NCBI GenBank assembly: GCA_037952775.1 | Contig: JBANAY010000001.1 | Span: 2,046,001 to 2,110,000, forward strand | DNA from: Clonostachys chloroleuca | Lineage: Eukaryota > Ascomycota > Sordariomycetes > Hypocreales > Bionectriaceae | Direction of reading: 5' to 3' | DNA: 64,000 nucleotides | In this document: piece after piece, positions 46,702 through 58,388 of the stretch | Position numbering within the stretch: position 1 is the first letter of the stretch | Layout of the letters: the number at the start of each line of letters is the position of its first letter | Notes under the pieces: model-generated | Told to the model about the DNA's origin: nothing | Seen by the model: the letters and a program-made list of their open reading frames with translations, nothing else | The model's database searches: none | Program-made: the position numbers and the translations under genes

Positions 46702-49700
46702 TTATCTCCTGGAGGTGGACTCGACCTCCTCCCCGAGCTCCCATGGCTTTTTGGGGTCAACATAAGTCGACAGTCGCTGGTCGCCCCATCGCGAGCCAAC
46801 AGTCACCCAGACATGCTTCTGGGGGCTGGTCGCGTGGACAATTTCGCGATAGCCAGTCCAGCGGAGACGGTTTTCGCGATCCATCGAGCTGTTGCCGAGA
46901 CCTCCGTTGGCCACCCACTCCTTAACGACATTCTTGATAAACTCAATCTTCCGGCGGAAGTCGTTTGCAGTCGGGATGCCTTGCAGCTCAGGATCGATTT
47001 CCGGCCTTCGACGAGTGGTTGTTGTCCGTGTCGACCTTGTTGCCGATGGCTTGGCCTGGAAGTTGAGCAGTGTCTGCAAAGGATACGACAGCATAGCCCG
47101 ATCGTCTAGGGCTGTAGCGCCTATCGTTCCCGTCGAAGCGAGACTCTCTGCCGCCTCCTGGGGAAGATGCCAGAAATGACACCAAGTGCCAGTAGCATCC
47201 AACACAATTTTGGTATGGTCAGGGAAATTGAACTGTGTCCTCGTTAGCTTCTACCAAGCTTTTAATCCGTTGATAAGGTATTTCTCTTTCTTACCTGAAG
47301 ATGGCCATCGCAGTACACCCAGCAACCGACATCTCCGAATCTCTGATAGAAGGTCACCAGCTCCGCCATGGTACCTTTTTGCCCTGGAGACATGGCGGCT
47401 GATGCTTCAGTCTCCTCAGCTGGGACAGCTTCGTCCCTTCCGTAGGCAATCATGTAGTTTGCAAATTTCTTCCAGAGAATGATTCGCTCCCTCTTTCGGT
47501 GCTGGTAGATGTCCTTGCCGGGATTCATCTTACCGGCCGTTCCGTCCTCGTTCACCGAAACACGGAACTGTTCAGGTGAGATTCGGACTTCGCCAAGGCC
47601 AGCCTCGCCGTTATTCTCAAAGAACTTGATCGACTCAGTCATCGGTACAGGTTGATTTCGATCAGCGTACGAGTCGTCTTGTCGGCGTAGAATGTGGCGC
47701 TCGGCTCCTCGGATGAACACACCAGCTGGCGGCAGCATAGCAGTCTTGTTTCCTTCAGTTGTGGGGATATCTCGCAGGATGCAGCCTACGCTTCCATCAT
47801 TGAGAATATATCCCAACCCAAACTTGTTTGTGTAGTCTACCCACTTCACCACAATGTGAGGGTGGGGGGCGTAACCGTCTTGGAAGATATAATGGCCATT
47901 GTTCGGGAATTCAAAGCTCGCTCCAGCTCTATCTGAAGCCTCCTTAATCTTTCAAGAATCATGTCCGGTTGTGTTCCAGAAATGACCTCCGGTCGCTCGG
48001 TTGGGCTGAACAAGGTAGCTGGTCGAATTGACTCTGACTTTTGCCTCCTGTGCTCGGTCGGTGTGGCTGAGGACAGAGCAGCTACCCTCTCGCTAACAGG
48101 CAGCTTTGGCTCAGATTTGCTGATGGGCAGAGCAGGACGGGACGTTTCGCGTGCACTCCTGATACTGAGTGTTTGAACTTCCCCTCGAGGCTGCTCAGTC
48201 GGAAGTTCTTTGCGAGTACGTGCACGGTCCCTCTGGGAAGTCGACAACACAGCTTCAGACGCAGACCGAATTGGCCGAGATGGAGCTGGCATCACCGTCG
48301 GTCTATTTTGGGCTCTTTGCTGGGCAGCGAAGCTTTGTGGCGGCTGTCGCAAGAATCCAGTGGTTGCTCTCGGATCCTCTGACTGGGAGGACATTGAGGC
48401 TGCCATTCTCAGCTTGGCTTCTTTTTGCTCTCTCAGCCATTCTTCGAAGGGCCTATACACCACATCCGTTGCCAAGGGTATCACTGGAGTCAATCCGGCC
48501 TTCTCTTCCGCCGCCATCTCTTTCCACACAGGGGCCTTCACAACTTGAACAGGGGAGTCAGGTCCTACACAGCACTCTTGGCACATTGTCGCAAAGTTCT
48601 TCATAGACTGTGCCTCCAGATTCCGGGGCAGGCGGTGGAGGTAGAACTCTTCTCGCTCGGGGGGACCTCACGGAGGCGTATGTTCATTTCCGTCTCAGCG
48701 GGCATGTATCCAGCTGTGAAGAAAGGGTGTCGGATAATGACATCAGGATCGGGTCTTTGATCAGCCTCGGTCAGCATCGTTGCAACTAGGTCTTTAGCCT
48801 CGTGGCTGATGAATTTTTGGGTTGTCTCGACATCTGGCCACTCATAGTCTCTCTCCTTAGCTCGGCGGTAAATTTCATCCGTGGTTGACGACTGGAAAGG
48901 TGGTTTCGACGTGAGCATGGCAAAGCTATCGTTCCGGTGGGTGGTCAGTCAGTCACTCGTAGGGAAGCGCGGCCGGGCTTCACTTACACAATGATGCCCA
49001 AACTCCAAATATCCACCATATGGTCATGCCCCTGCTTACCCTTCTCGAGAATCTCAGGGGCAATATAGTTGGGAGTGCCACATAGTGTCGTCCTTCGAAT
49101 TGTCTGCATGTCTCTACCAGTCACCACCAATGCGGCAAGACCAAAATCGCCAATCTTAGCATTCATCTGCGAATCAAGAAAGATGTTGCCCATCTTCAGA
49201 TCTCGGTGAATGATTCCCTTCCCATGCATATACTTGATAGCGCCAGTAATCTGAACGGAGTAAAAACGGACTTCAGCTTCCGTTAGGCCTTTGCGGCGCT
49301 TGACCATATCCATCAAGGAACCATTGAGGCAGAGTTCGAGGATAAGGTAGGTGCAGTTGTCGTAAGAAAACGCTCGCAGAAACTGGACAATGTTTTTGTG
49401 TCTCATTTTCGAATGGATTTGGAGTTCGGTTTGGAACTAAATAGCCGGTCAGCAAGTCGTAGTGCAGTATTTGATGTCGGTCCTCTGACCTTTTGTTCCA
49501 TCTTGGGAGGCATATGGCTCTTGACAATCTTGAGCGCATATCTTTGCTTCGTGGGCACGAGCTGGCCCTCGTAGCAGATGGCGAAACCTCCCTTCCCTAA
49601 CAGCTTCCCCACCTGATAAACGGCGCCATTTGGTCGATCTTCGCTCTCCGGCTCGGTGACTTCTGCTGGCGGCGGCGGCGGGTGCTCCTTGTTCTTGGAA

Positions 49701-49825
49701 GCTCTAACCTGGGCGGCTGCCTTGGTCTTAAGTTCTGGAGCCTTGGGCATCCTCTGGGCATTAGCGTCCCTCGGCGATAGAGCCTCCAAGTCAACAGCGC
49801 CCCTGTGGGCTAACCTGTGCGTCAT
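46702..49825 (-). CDS. cdc5: Polo-like kinase (Cdc5/Plk1 family), two missing bases
   Basis: Polo kinases drive mitotic entry, spindle function, mitotic exit and septation. I read four exons: 49825-49490, 49436-48988, 48925-47295 and 47232-46702. Kinase features seen are the glycine loop GKLLGKGGFA (near 73-82), HRDLKMGN (near 189), DFGLA and GTPNYIAPEIL. A long linker leads to two polo boxes. The first begins VVKWVDYTNKFGLGYILNDG, and the second has HTKIVLDATGTWCHFWHLP. Two G-runs on the plus strand are one base short. One is 48659-48664, where seven would read REVPPEREEFYLHRLP. The other is 47864-47869, where seven would read TVTPPHPHIVVKWVDY. With both restored the protein is 982 residues and all phases fit. 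As given, exon 3 splits into three frames, and models may call separate kinase and polo-box genes. Confidence 0.96.
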
Positions 49826-51060
49826 GCTCTGCGCCGCAATGTAGAGACCGCGAGACGACGGCCGTCAATCGATCGACTGTGCGCGTTGTTGGCAAACGCT
49901 CGCAGGTGGTCGATGGCAGTTTTTGGCTTGAGGGGAGAAATCAGCAGAGTTCGAGGGGTGGTGTTGTGCCTGTTCGGATGCAACTAGTTCTGCTTACATC
50001 GACACACGATGTTATGAAAACCACCAGCGTCGCCGAGTCCAAGGAGGGAGAACATACAAGTCTTAGTAAGGTAAACGCATGAGGATTGAGAGGCGAACCA
50101 AATTCATATGCAAAGCACTAGAGAGTTTCTTTAATCATTAAACAATACTGCACCTGGGCGGCCGGAGGGAGCAAGGGATTGGAAGGACTCCTAGTACGGT
50201 GGACATTTGGTGGTGAGGTTTGTATTTGGTGGTTTGTATACTTTTTAGGCCACCGTTGCTGATGGCAACCGTTTAAGCGGGTCATTGCCACCTCCATGTC
50301 TCTCATGCTATGCTAACCTATAGCCGATGCGGATGTTGATGTTATTCCAGATCTCATGTCTAGGACTGAGCGTCATGCCTTGGTTTATGTTAGTAAGTTA
50401 CTACCATTATAGACGTAGATACATTTATGTCGTGAAAATTTCCTCGGTAAGCGGTACAACGATTGTATGCCATTGTAAACCTTCCTTGAACTGCTTACAA
50501 CAACCAATATCAAAGCAACAATGTGGCGATAAGCTATTGATTAAATACTAGGTTTAATTTTCACATAGCAAAAACTTATATGAAAAATTCATTTGCTGTT
50601 CCATGAAGACCGTTCTCTAACATTATAGGGCCACCTTTATGATGCTTGAGCTTTATAGTCTTGGAATATGTGATGGCATAATAATTGACACACCTCAACA
50701 CCAAGCCAAGTCTGTGGTATGTAATTGATGGGCATCACGATCATTCATAGGCCGTATAATAAAGAGTGAGAACGAAAAAAACAACGTGTGAACTGCGAAT
50801 TCTCGAAATATTTGCTATTTACTGTGTTATTTGTCTTGACATGGTATTGAAACTACCGGTCGGCGTCTTGATGTGCCGCGTTTTCTGTCACCCGCTTGAC
50901 ACGGAGCTCTTCAAGTTAGCCCCACTCGCAAGCCCCACCAACCAGGCTTCGCGAATGACAAATTGATGGGCGCTGTCCGAAATGCCGGCGATATCAGGAG
51001 CTTGGCATCCATGGGTTGGGCCATCATTCACAAGCATCTGAACCTCCAATTCCTGTCGTC
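49826..51060. promoter_or_regulatory. Divergent spacer, polo kinase / OPA3
   Basis: About 1.2 kb between two divergent start codons. The middle (about 50300-50800) is clearly AT-rich compared with its surroundings and has only short frames. It must contain the polo and OPA3 promoters at its two ends. No gene or repeat family is recognised. Confidence 0.45.
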
Positions 51061-51781
51061 ATGGTGCCCCTACCCCTCTTCAAGCTTGCGGCCTTGTTCG
51101 TTCGCCACGTATCCAAATATGGCGCCGTGAGTACTGGGAATCCCCATTGACGGCACCGAGCACGGAATGACTAACATCTGCGCCGCCAATTAGAACAATA
51201 TCAAAGCTCAAGCACACGATCACCCTCGGTTCCGGGCCTTCGCTGCTAAGTATGGCCAGTCAATACACCAATTGAATATGAGAATGTCCGTTGCCCTCCT
51301 CAGAAACCCCGAAGCAGAACGGCGAGCCAAAGAAAAAGCCGAAGCTCCGACTGTCAAGACCGAGGAGCAGACCAAGCGTGACGAGGAGCGGAAAGAGAAG
51401 GCAAAGACAGACCCGGCTGCTGCTGCGAAGAAGACCACTAGAATTCCCTTCCAGAATATCTGGACCCGGAAATTCCGTCCGCTGCCCGAGGCCAAGGCCG
51501 TTGATCTGTTTGCCGACGTCGTGGGGGACGCCTTCATTCTGGCCGTTGCGGGTGGTTTGATCGTGTATGAATTCTGGAAGAGCTCATCCAAGCCGGACGC
51601 CAACAAAGAGAGGATAGAAGAGCTGAACGAGCGATTCGAAAAGTTGGAAAAGAGAGAGGCCGAGCTTGAGGCTGCCGAGGAGAGGCAACGACAACGACAG
51701 GATTCACTCGAAGAAGCACTCCGAGCTCTGAAGGACCCCAAGACCAAGCAACCTTTGTTACCAGCGCTCCAGAGTGCTTGA
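51061..51781 (+). CDS. opa3: OPA3-like mitochondrial protein
   Basis: OPA3 family proteins are associated with mitochondrial membranes and affect mitochondrial shape and lipid handling; their molecular activity is not settled. There are two exons, 51061-51126 and 51194-51781, joined in phase as SKYGA-NNIKAQAHDHPRFR, giving 217 residues. The amino end (VPLPLFKLAALFVRHVSKYG) is the typical family start. Then come FAAKYGQSIHQLNMRMS, a charged Lys/Glu/Ala segment, and a hydrophobic segment DVVGDAFILAVAGGLIVYEFW. A coiled coil follows (about 155-200; NERFEKLEKREAELEAAEER). Length is close to other fungal members, and no frame break is seen. Confidence 0.9.
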
Positions 51782-52503
51782 ACGGCCAGAATGTGCGCGT
51801 ATATGACCTTGATGCCTTGTTTATTTCGAAAGGATGAGTAAATATGTGTGCGGTGGGTGGAAACGAATATGTATCATGGCGGGGGACTTGATTCAAGGAA
51901 CGGCGTTCAGGAAGCGATAGACTTGACTTGTACACTACTGGACTGACCAACCCATCTCAGGCAGGGACTGTATACTCCTTGGCTGCTCAGGTCGGCACCG
52001 ATTTACGGGATTTCTTTTGTTCTAATTTGAGGCTGTTGGGCTCTCTTTGTCTGTTCCTTCCACTTGGAATTTCCGATGCAGATGGCCAGAGAAAGAGCTA
52101 CCAACGCCCGAACCTCCCCACTTATGCCGACACACAACACTGAATAGAAACATCATCTTCATGATAAAGACTACTCGTCCCTGTCTGTACCGGTATCTTA
52201 TTCGCTTTTAATTGGATTTATGGGTGGCCTTCTTCCAATTCTTCAAGTAAGCCTTTGTGTCTGGTTGTCGACAACCTGATGGCTACGTTCTGCTCATCAC
52301 TCCGTCGAAGGAGGGATTGGGCGCCTGCTCTTTCTCGTTTTGCCAACATTGGTCCTGTGAGATGGAGAGGTAGGTTACCGTTTCCGCGTGGTCTGTGATT
52401 CGAGACGACCTAAACTGGCCCAGAGGATCGGCTTCCAGGCCATGACATTGCCTTCCCAGTTGAGCCCAGGGCAGGCCAGCAACGGGGTGTGAGATTTCTG
52501 TCA
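51782..52503. other. Spacer downstream of OPA3
   Basis: About 720 bases. The frame of the next gene is open upstream to about 52394, and another frame upstream also looks mildly protein-like, so a further 5' exon of the 52504 gene could lie between 52270 and 52480. I could not fix one. Confidence 0.35.
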
Positions 52504-53064
52504 ATGCTTCTAGCTACAGATGAGATCAATACCTCTGAAACAAAGGAAAAGATTGAAAGACTCTGCAACTTGAATGGAGGTCAGAACGTCGCGATCATTC
52601 TCCTTCTCAAGGGAGAGGACGCCATGGCGGCTTTCATGCGTCTTCAAGTTCAGTGAGTTCGGCACCCTCTCTTGATAGTACAGCGCAGAGGGCTGATATA
52701 AGATAGGATCCATGGCTGGGCAGACGTCCCCATTATACCAATATCCTCTGCCATGGACTTCCCATCTCGTGTTGAGCAATTGAGGAAGAAGAGTTCAGAG
52801 TCAGCACGGCAGAGTAGACAACGCAAGAGAGTGATACCGATCCAGTACTTGCTACAGCAATGTGTTGGCGGTGGAGACACCCGGCCTTTGCTCAAACGGC
52901 AGACAGACACTCTCATGACTATATCGACAGGGTTTCCAAATCTAGCGGCCGCAGCCTTTGATCCCGAGGGTCGAAGAGAGATTACTGGTAGTGATTGTCT
53001 TGGGCAGCAAGATGGTCCCCGAGTCCTAGCCTTTTTCACTGATGGCCCTCAGTCGCTAGTATGA
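52504..53064 (+). CDS. Unrecognised protein, two exons, possibly lacking a 5' exon
   Basis: I do not recognise the family. Two exons, 52504-52652 and 52707-53064, join in phase through a 54-base GTGAGT...TAG intron. The junction reads AAFMRLQV-QIHGWADVPIIPIS, and the protein has 168 residues. Seen in it: a start with NTSETKEKIERLCNLNGGQN, an alternating hydrophobic strand VAIILLLKG, a basic stretch QLRKKSSESARQSRQRKR, and an end with DGPRVLAFFTDGPQSL. The strand-helix alternation and correct phase argue for a real gene. The frame remains open for about 37 codons upstream of the ATG, so the protein may be longer. An overlapping minus-strand frame (52650-53039) is judged a shadow. Confidence 0.5.
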
Positions 53065-55377
53065 TGGCACCACCGATACTTGTCTTAGCCTGCATGTGCC
53101 TGATCTCGGCGGCTAGATTTCAAGCTTGGTCCTTGCTGGGTGCAACCCCTAGTGTGCCCCGAGACATCCTATACTGCTTCCACGTCTTTTCTACAAAGCT
53201 CGAGATGGAAAGGCTTCCTAAGAATAATAAGTTTAACTGGGTCTACATGTGATAGTGGGCGACATCGCGAGGCATATGGATGTGATCTAGTATTATTTAC
53301 CTCGCTGTGCGAAAATGGTTTCTACTTGTTTCTCATCAGAGAAAGCAATTCCCGAAGCATTACTTCTGTCACCGGCCGGCTTGATGTTCTCGTATGATTG
53401 TGTCGCAATCCAGGGGTATAGTGATAGGGAATAGGAGATGGTGCAAGGCTCATTTGAGTGCGTGCGTCTGAAAATGCCACTATCGGGATGGGTTCCATAC
53501 TCTTCATGATTCCCAGATGCACGTAGGCTTGATATGAGATGAACTGGGCTGATGCGTCTTTTCATTGGTTCACCGTGTGTGACTTCACCTCGCGCCCTGC
53601 CAATGATATCACACGTTTTGGCACTTGGCAGATAATCAGCTAATTCTGCACGAGATTAAGTTGTCCCATGCCACTGGTATTCCCAACCAGGCTTCTTGGG
53701 GCCTCAGTAGCCTGAGGCTCTGGCGGCTATTGGTCTTGCTGTGGACAAAGACAACGAGAGTCTGAGCTGCACGTGGAGTCACATCACACTGGATACACCG
53801 CTCTGCAGTCCATTAAACCTCACCCACATCGTATGCAAGCGAATGAGTCCAGGGCCCCTGGGAACTTGGCCCGCAACTGATCATTCTCCGCTTTTCCCAT
53901 CGGCTTTCGCAAAGCTCTAACTGCTATGGGGGCGTGGCAACGGCCGACGATGTTGCCACAATGCCGGCGAGTGGACGAGTCCTGCATTACACGCACATGT
54001 GGCTTTTGCTTTCTTTTTGAGCCACAAGAACGATATGACTGACGATCATATTCAGATCTTTATATAGATCTTTATAAATAGGCAAAACAGAGCCTCAGTG
54101 CGTGTCGGGCATAGAAGGACTGGTCCTGGTGATACAGAGCTCAGACGAGTGGGATCATGCCATGAACCCTAGCCGCCAGCGAATGTGGGCTAATCGCTCG
54201 AGACGGGTTCTAGGAAACCGCTCAACGCAGTCGGTGCCTTCCGGCCGCGTCCAAACAAGACCTGGCTCGAGAAGGTTGGGGGCGACGGGGGAGAAGTCAA
54301 TCCAGCAACCCTTCTGACCTCTGCAATTGCCGTGGGTGGTTGGACTTGGGTAGCACCTACCTCGTATGTCCTCTGTGGTGTGCTTGGTGGGTGGGGTAGC
54401 GGCCGGGGGCTAAGGAAGGTAAAAGTTGGAGGTACATGCGACCATCCGTCCTCAAAGTATCCCCGCACGCATAGCTTGCATAGAGATACAATAGGCAGCT
54501 CATTCTCGCATGTATTTTTCATGCACTTAGGCGCCGACACCCCTGTCGGATCTGTGCCAAGCCGCAGCTACCGACGCCCTATTGGCCCACGGCTCCTTCC
54601 CTAACCGCCCGCCTCCCGCCAATCACCAGCGCTCAGCACACTTCCTCGACTCGACGCGCAGCCATCACGCAGCACTATTCTCCGGACCTGCTGCACGATG
54701 GCCGAGCCACAGAGCTCTCGCATATGGGCCGCCGTAAAGACCGTCGTTTGGCCACCACATGGCCCCATTATGCAGTCGTCGCTGTGGAGCGCTGCAGACC
54801 TCTGGCAGGGTCCCATCCCCTCACTCACATGGTATCTCCTGCGGGCCTTCAGTTCCACAGCGCTTGCAGAGATGAGTTGAGTCGGCGCTTGCTTGCTTGC
54901 ACCAATTCGCGGCCTGCCGACCGTTCTCGTTGCCAGCACTGGTGCCGCCAAGCTGGGTCCGAATCAGGGTCGCTACTGCACTCTTCATGTACGTGTAGGG
55001 ATGGTGGTTGTCTGTTGGTTCGCAACCTTTATACCTCCCGTTCTCCCGCCCATCTCCATTCTCAAATCCCCTTCCCATTCCTACCTAAACCCGGTGATCG
55101 CTATCCACTTGAACCCTTATCGCGGCTTTGGCTTTGCCAATATCCAACCTTAATTCCAACAAGAAGAGCACTCTGGGTCATATGTGATTCCTCTTTGAAG
55201 CCTTCCACGGACTTGATCCCTCGCCCACCTACGTGAGAAGACGACGGGGACGACATCCCTGGCGGACTGTCGTTCCAGTAAACATCCGTCCCCTCAACCG
55301 ACCCAAACGTCCGTTTCTCTCAACTTCTCGGGACAATATTTGATCAGTTCGAGTCTCATCACATTCTCATCTTCGCC
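53065..55377. other. 2.3 kb spacer
   Basis: No supported gene is found. A 12-base tandem duplication followed by a TATAAATA word lies at 54054-54080. The final 300 bases are C/T-rich and fit the leader of the membrane protein gene at 55378. Frames near 54601-54951 and 54724-55236 overlap on opposite strands and look non-coding. Confidence 0.45.
54054..54080 (+). repeat. Tandem AGATCTTTATA(T/A) repeat with TATA word
   Basis: AGATCTTTATAT (54054-54065) is followed directly by AGATCTTTATAA (54066-54077). The end forms TATAAATA at 54073-54080, a good TATA box match. No ATG-initiated coding frame follows closely. Confidence 0.6.
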
Positions 55378-55878
55378 ATGGGAAAATTAATCAAGAACCA
55401 TCTGGCACGCCTTGTCATCCTCGCTGCCGCAACCTGTAAGCAACATCCCTAAAACAAATTAAATCGAACTTCACGAACAATGCTAACCCACCACCTAGAC
55501 CAAGTAGCCGCCGCAGTCCACGGCTTCTTCTGGCCCAAGATCTTCTGGGACTTCCTCACCACCAACCTCGACGGCGCGGTCAAGCCGTTCCCCTCCCTCC
55601 AGATCATCAACCTCGTGCTGGGCATCGCCATGCTCGGCCTCGAGTGGCCGCTCGGCTTCCTCGCGGGGTCCACCTTCCACCGGTCCCTCGAGCTCCGCCT
55701 CATCGCCATCCCCCTCCTCGCCCTGGCCTCCGCCCTCATCTACCAGGGCACCAACTCGGCGCTCTACTATATCGTCGGCCTGGTCATGTACTTTATCGCC
55801 TACAGCGAGGGTGAGATCATCTGCGCGCAGCCCTGGACCCTGCCCCAGCGCGGCCGAGACTTTGCCGTCAAGGTATGA
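55378..55878 (+). CDS. Conserved fungal four-span membrane protein of unknown function
   Basis: Two exons, 55378-55435 and 55499-55878, join in phase as LAAAT-YQVAAAVHGFFWPK, giving 145 residues. The protein has about four hydrophobic segments: LARLVILAAATYQVAAAV, IINLVLGIAMLGLEWPLGF, LRLIAIPLLALASALIY and ALYYIVGLVMYFIAY. Conserved-looking polar motifs lie between them (FWDFLTTNLDGAVKPFP, GSTFHRSLE, YSEGEIICAQPWTLP). I recall similar short proteins across Pezizomycotina under a DUF name (possibly DUF7727), with no known function. The second exon is strikingly C-rich at third codon positions. The start is the first ATG and begins the typical MGKLIKNH. Confidence 0.75.
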
Positions 55879-56841
55879 GGGCTGGGTACCTCGTGTAGAC
55901 CCAAAATAATTCCATCGACCAACAAAAACAAAAAGCCCCAAAATTCAAAATAAAGAACCACATACGCACATACACACATACTGCACATATTCCCAACGAC
56001 TATACATATCACGACACGGAGCTTCGAATCATGACTACAGATATTGGAGAGCGGAGATCTCATCCATGAAATGACGGTTCATTTCCCTGGCGCATCATTG
56101 ATTTTCCTAATTCACGGGAGCCAAAACATACCATCTGGCGTTTGATGATTTGAGTTGTATACCATTTACTTGCATTTATGGCTTGGTTTCCTGGCCCAGC
56201 ATAGGGAGTGGAGCTTCCCTGGACCACGGAGATCGGTATCCTGGCACGCACTGATGTCAATGCTTGACTCATGGCGGCCATTACAGCCGACCTACATATA
56301 TAGGCTTTTCTTAGAGATGATACCCCTTACTTAATAACAAACTGTGATACAAATATCTTTCAGAGCCGCTCATTAATCCCCATCATTTGCGCTGCTTTAA
56401 GTGGATCCTCTCCGTTATCACGACAAGATTATGTGTGCTCGGGTGGAATGATTGAAAGCTGAGATGATGAATCTTTGACGTCACAGGAACCCACCGAACA
56501 CATCGGTAGCAAAGATTACACCCTCCGCAATTGCGCATTCAGATGAGTATCAATCGGATGTTTGCATTCATTTCTTGAATTTCATTAAAGAGCTGAGAGT
56601 TGAGCGTATGTCTAAGAGCTAACACGATATCAATCGTTCGAGGTGTGGAATTGGCGCCCAGTGGGATTTCCTCGAGTACCTCTTGGTGCCATTTCTGCGA
56701 CCTTGGTTACTCTTGCTTGGTTTGTTACCAACCATTGTGTCCCAAATACATGCGGAGGCCAAATTCCACGTAAGCTTACTCCACGCAATCGCCCATTACT
56801 CATTTGACTCTCATGCTCCGTTTCGATCTTGGCCTCATTAA
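55879..56841. other. Convergent 3' spacer
   Basis: About 960 bases between the membrane protein gene (+) and the RTC3-like gene (-). It is AT-rich in parts (56290-56400) and has no recognisable gene. Confidence 0.45.
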
Positions 56842-57334
56842 TTAGTGGACTCGCATGGAGCTCTTGGAGTCGTTGGTGACTCCTTGTCGTTCGGGCATCT
56901 ATCCCTTAGATTAGTACATGTCCGGAACCATTTATTGTCGACGAATGTGCATGGAAACTTACTTCAGATGTCTGAAGGTTGCCCTTGGTCAGGATGACCT
57001 TGATGGCCTCATCCTCAACCTCACTGTCCTTGTAACTTGAGCCGTCCTCCTTGACGAACTCTGAAGAGAGTAGGTTCTTTGCGGCGGCATCAAATGTTCC
57101 CTGGGCTCCTTGCCTATCCGGTGTGCGTTAGCCCGTGAACTGCAGACAGAGCGAGCTTTTTGTAACTTACTTGTGTGTGCAGTAGACCTGGATGGGGGAG
57201 ACGAATTGAACCAAGGGAATGGACTTGTCGTTCAACCACTTCTGGTAGGTCTCTGTATCATCGAGGAAGACGATGAAGTCGTCGTGCTGTCCCTTGTAGT
57301 GGATCTTGCTCTTGGGGGCGCCGCCTCGAGTCAT
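56842..57334 (-). CDS. rtc3: RTC3-like protein with SBDS amino-terminal fold
   Basis: The family shares the amino-terminal domain of the ribosome maturation factor SBDS/Sdo1; yeast Rtc3 (YHR087W) has been linked to RNA handling and telomere capping. There are three exons, 57334-57171, 57113-56963 and 56898-56842, total 372 bases and 123 residues. The sequence starts MTRGGAPKSKIHYKGQHDDF, continues IVFLDDTETYQKWLNDKSIP then VQVYCTHK-like residues and QGAQGTFDAASKNLL, and ends RQGVTNDSKSSMRVH. All junctions are GT-AG and in phase. The 18-codon last exon could be missed by automatic annotation. The protein is too short to be full-length SBDS, which supports the single-domain assignment. Confidence 0.85.
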
Positions 57335-58388
57335 GATGAATTAATTTGGTGTCGCGTGACTAGATGTGGTGGAAGTTCTGGAGTAAGTGGAGTGTGGTGA
57401 TGGAGTGTAGTCTCGTGGTGGTTTGTGTGCAAGTGTGAATGATGAAGGGAAAGAAAGGCACGAGGTTGAAGGTGAGGGGGAACAAGCTTTTAAAGGCCAC
57501 TCCAAAAGATACCTTCCTCGTGTACCTACGAAGTTTCCATCTATGAGGCAAGAGCGACTACGGGAGCAATGCTCTCTGCTGTGGCCGGCGCTGTGGTGAC
57601 AATTGGCAGGTGGGGCACAGACTGGGGAAGCAGGAGCTCCAAGCTCAATGGTCGACGTCATTCCGACGCATAATTAGGCACAACGCACGGGATACTTCCC
57701 TGTACCGCCGTAGTCCCCACTTGAACCAACGTACCTGATTCAATGACGAAGAAAAGCGCTGATCAAGGCACGGGAGCTCATGCTTCGTGCGCCGTCTCAC
57801 TGCCCAGACGCCAATTTTGGGGGCTGGCTGGCGGATTAGTCGATACGCCTGCAGCTCTGACTTTGATAACATGGGCTTCTTACGTCACCAAAGTATAGGC
57901 ATGTAGACCCCCATGGTGATGCAGATGCACAAGGTAATGGCGGGGCAGAGAAATCAATCTCAAGGATGGGTTTTTTGATGTGTTACTCATCTAGGCTAGC
58001 AGAGCCATAAGAACGAATGCACAATGAGAACATCGCCAACTCTTACAGGTGATAATATAAGCTACCTTATCTAAGCTAAGTACCTAATGAGTGAGGGCCA
58101 AGTCAACCTGAGTCGTTAACTTGATCGGGTCCAGCCCAGGGAATTGTATAGTACAAGGGATGGAGTTGGTATACAGAAGATATGGATAAAACATCCCTAG
58201 CTTATGGTACTAATTGTGAGGTCGTCAAAGGCAGGCTGAGCAGACGGCTAGAGCTTGGCCCGCCTTTTTCTGACAGCATGTCGCACTCCTGATGCGGACT
58301 GTCTCAATACCCAATGTTCCTCTCCAAGCTTCTACGAAATGTAGATGAACAATAACCGTACTAATATCTCATGCATACATGATGCCCT
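57335..58388. other. Spacer between RTC3-like and RhoGEF genes
   Basis: About 1.05 kb. It contains the RTC3-like promoter near 57335-57900 and the RhoGEF 3' flank near 58388. Sequence around 57940-58200 is AT-rich with no recognisable gene. Confidence 0.45.

Noticed and set aside
5362..48664. Programmed frameshifting or RNA editing as the cause of the frame breaks
   Set aside because: The sites share no slippery heptamer or downstream structure, occur in unrelated genes, and are all losses in or near short runs. Sequencing error is simpler.
52650..53039. 129-codon minus-strand frame
   Set aside because: The plus-strand model with an in-phase intron has better protein character over the same bases.
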